5,380 nucleotides of DNA from Nitrospirota bacterium (lineage in GTDB: Bacteria; Nitrospirota; Thermodesulfovibrionia; Thermodesulfovibrionales; SM23-35): contig JAGSYM010000095.1 of NCBI GenBank assembly GCA_018262395.1, positions 1 through 5,380 on the forward strand. Reading direction: 5' to 3'. The translations under genes and the position numbers were made by a program. This document shows, piece after piece, positions 4,559 through 5,380 of this stretch (its first letter is position 1; the number at the start of each line of letters is the position of its first letter). The notes beneath the pieces were generated by a model. The model saw only the letters and a program-made list of their open reading frames with translations, was not told where the DNA came from and searched no databases.

Positions 4559-5380
4559 TTTGTATACCTATCACCGCAAAAACCCAGGAAGAGGCGTTGC
4601 TGCAGATAGAAACGAGCGTTCGACGTGCTGATCTGCTAGAGTTAAGGATTGATTTGATCGATAATGGGAACTTGAGAATATTGATAGAAAAGTGTAGATT
4701 ACACCCCGCTTCGGTGAAGATAGTGGTCACAAACAGAAGGAAAGAATCTTCGCCGGGGAGAGATATTTCTCGTGAACGGCAAAGAATAGCACTTTTGAAA
4801 GAATCCGTCCGGCTCGGTGTGGATTATGTGGACGTTGAAGTGGATACGCCGGAGCCTCTGCTGCAAGAACTGTTGTCAACGGTAGACACTCACGGCAACC
4901 GGACCAAGGTGATCATGTCATATCATGATTTCAGCGGGACTCCCTCTGGTGATGTATTAAAAAATATCTTCGGCGAGTGCATCAGGCCTGGTATCAGTGT
5001 TGTAAAGATTGTCACCTTCGCCAATAAACCGGAAGATAATCTTACGGTTCTCAGCCTGATTCCCCATTCCCGGAATAAGAATCAGGAGATTATCGCTTTC
5101 TGTATGGGAGAGAAGGGGAGAGTAAGCAGGATAATGGCTCCAATACTGGGGTCTTACCTCAGCTTTGCATCCTTGAATAGAGGAGCCGCCTCAGCCCCCG
5201 GGCAACTTACAATTAATGAGACCGAATTAATCATGAAAATTGCCGCTGGGGATAATGTCGAAAGGGTATTGTCCGCCCCTTCGGACACACAGATTTTCGG
5301 CCTATTCGGAAATCCAGTCAAGCAGAGCCTCTCACTGCTGATGCACGATGCTGCATTGACTGCTTTGAAAATAGAGGGAA
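4555..5380 (+). CDS. aroDE: Fused 3-dehydroquinate dehydratase (type I) / shikimate dehydrogenase, 3' end cut by window edge
   Basis: Catalyses steps 3 and 4 of the shikimate pathway: dehydration of 3-dehydroquinate, then reduction of 3-dehydroshikimate. Residues 1 to about 230 form a type I dehydratase: DLLELRIDLID (26-36), DVEVD with Glu95 (93-97), IMSYHDF with catalytic His124 (120-126), VVKIVTFA with the Schiff-base Lys151 (149-156), FCMGEKGRVSR (182-192) and SAPGQLTI (213-220). The 27-residue His-Lys spacing equals that of E. coli AroD. After a short linker the chain runs without a stop into IFGLFGNPVKQSLSLLMHDA (247-266), the substrate-binding start of a shikimate dehydrogenase with both Ser of the SxS motif (258, 260). 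Its Pro and neighbouring residues differ from the common HSxSPxMHN. The catalytic Lys-Asp pair and NADP site lie outside the window. AGGAGG (4545-4550) precedes the ATG, which overlaps the pheA stop by 4 bases. Such fusions are known in plants and some bacteria. Confidence 0.93.
   Translation, partial: MICIPITAKTQEEALLQIETSVRRADLLELRIDLIDNGNLRILIEKCRLHPASVKIVVTNRRKESSPGRDISRERQRIALLKESVRLGVDYVDVEVDTPEPLLQELLSTVDTHGNRTKVIMSYHDFSGTPSGDVLKNIFGECIRPGISVVKIVTFANKPEDNLTVLSLIPHSRNKNQEIIAFCMGEKGRVSRIMAPILGSYLSFASLNRGAASAPGQLTINETELIMKIAAGDNVERVLSAPSDTQIFGLFGNPVKQSLSLLMHDAALTALKIEG

Overview
This window looks like bacterial chromosome and has two parts separated by a non-coding gap of about 480 bases (880-1360). 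On the left, reading leftwards and cut by the window edge, is a membrane-bound diadenylate cyclase (cdaA/dacA type) that makes cyclic di-AMP. On the right, reading rightwards and also cut by the edge, is a tight aromatic amino acid operon: aroF (type I-beta DAHP synthase), aroB (3-dehydroquinate synthase), pheA (chorismate mutase / prephenate dehydratase) and a fused aroD-aroE (3-dehydroquinate dehydratase / shikimate dehydrogenase). The genes are 1 base apart or overlap by 4 bases (ATGA), so co-transcription and translational coupling are very likely. Together they cover steps 1 to 4 of the shikimate pathway plus the two Phe-branch steps from chorismate to phenylpyruvate. The remaining steps (shikimate kinase, aroA, aroC) must be encoded beyond the right edge or elsewhere.

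The most striking content is in the gap. A sigma70-like promoter (992-1020) is followed by a short open frame (1053-1151) for a 32-residue peptide with the run YYFWSYYYF: five Tyr, two Phe and one Trp codon in nine. Directly behind it lies a strong intrinsic terminator (1171-1220). Its 5' arm can instead pair, over 11 contiguous positions, with a segment starting six bases after the last aromatic codon. This is the layout of a ribosome-mediated transcription attenuator like those of trp and pheA in enteric bacteria, but reading all three aromatic amino acids and placed before the first committed enzyme of the whole pathway. A second terminator (1222-1256) follows. The first terminator's 3' arm, once released by the antiterminator, is exactly complementary over 7 bases to the second terminator's 5' arm. 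This suggests a relay in which one stalled ribosome opens both terminators.

The divergent cyclase gene has its own candidate promoter (933-961). A perfect 12-base palindrome (964-975) sits between the two promoters. The cyclase carries an extra C-terminal membrane segment resembling the start of a YbbR/CdaR protein, so it may be a fused cyclase-regulator.

Organism: the gene set, the AroD-AroE fusion, the I-beta DAHP synthase with a P-protein, and the use of a leader-peptide attenuator rather than a T-box suggest a Gram-negative anaerobe of the former Deltaproteobacteria (Desulfobacterota, possibly Syntrophus-like). This is inference with low to moderate confidence. No mobile elements, tRNA or rRNA genes or CRISPR arrays are visible.
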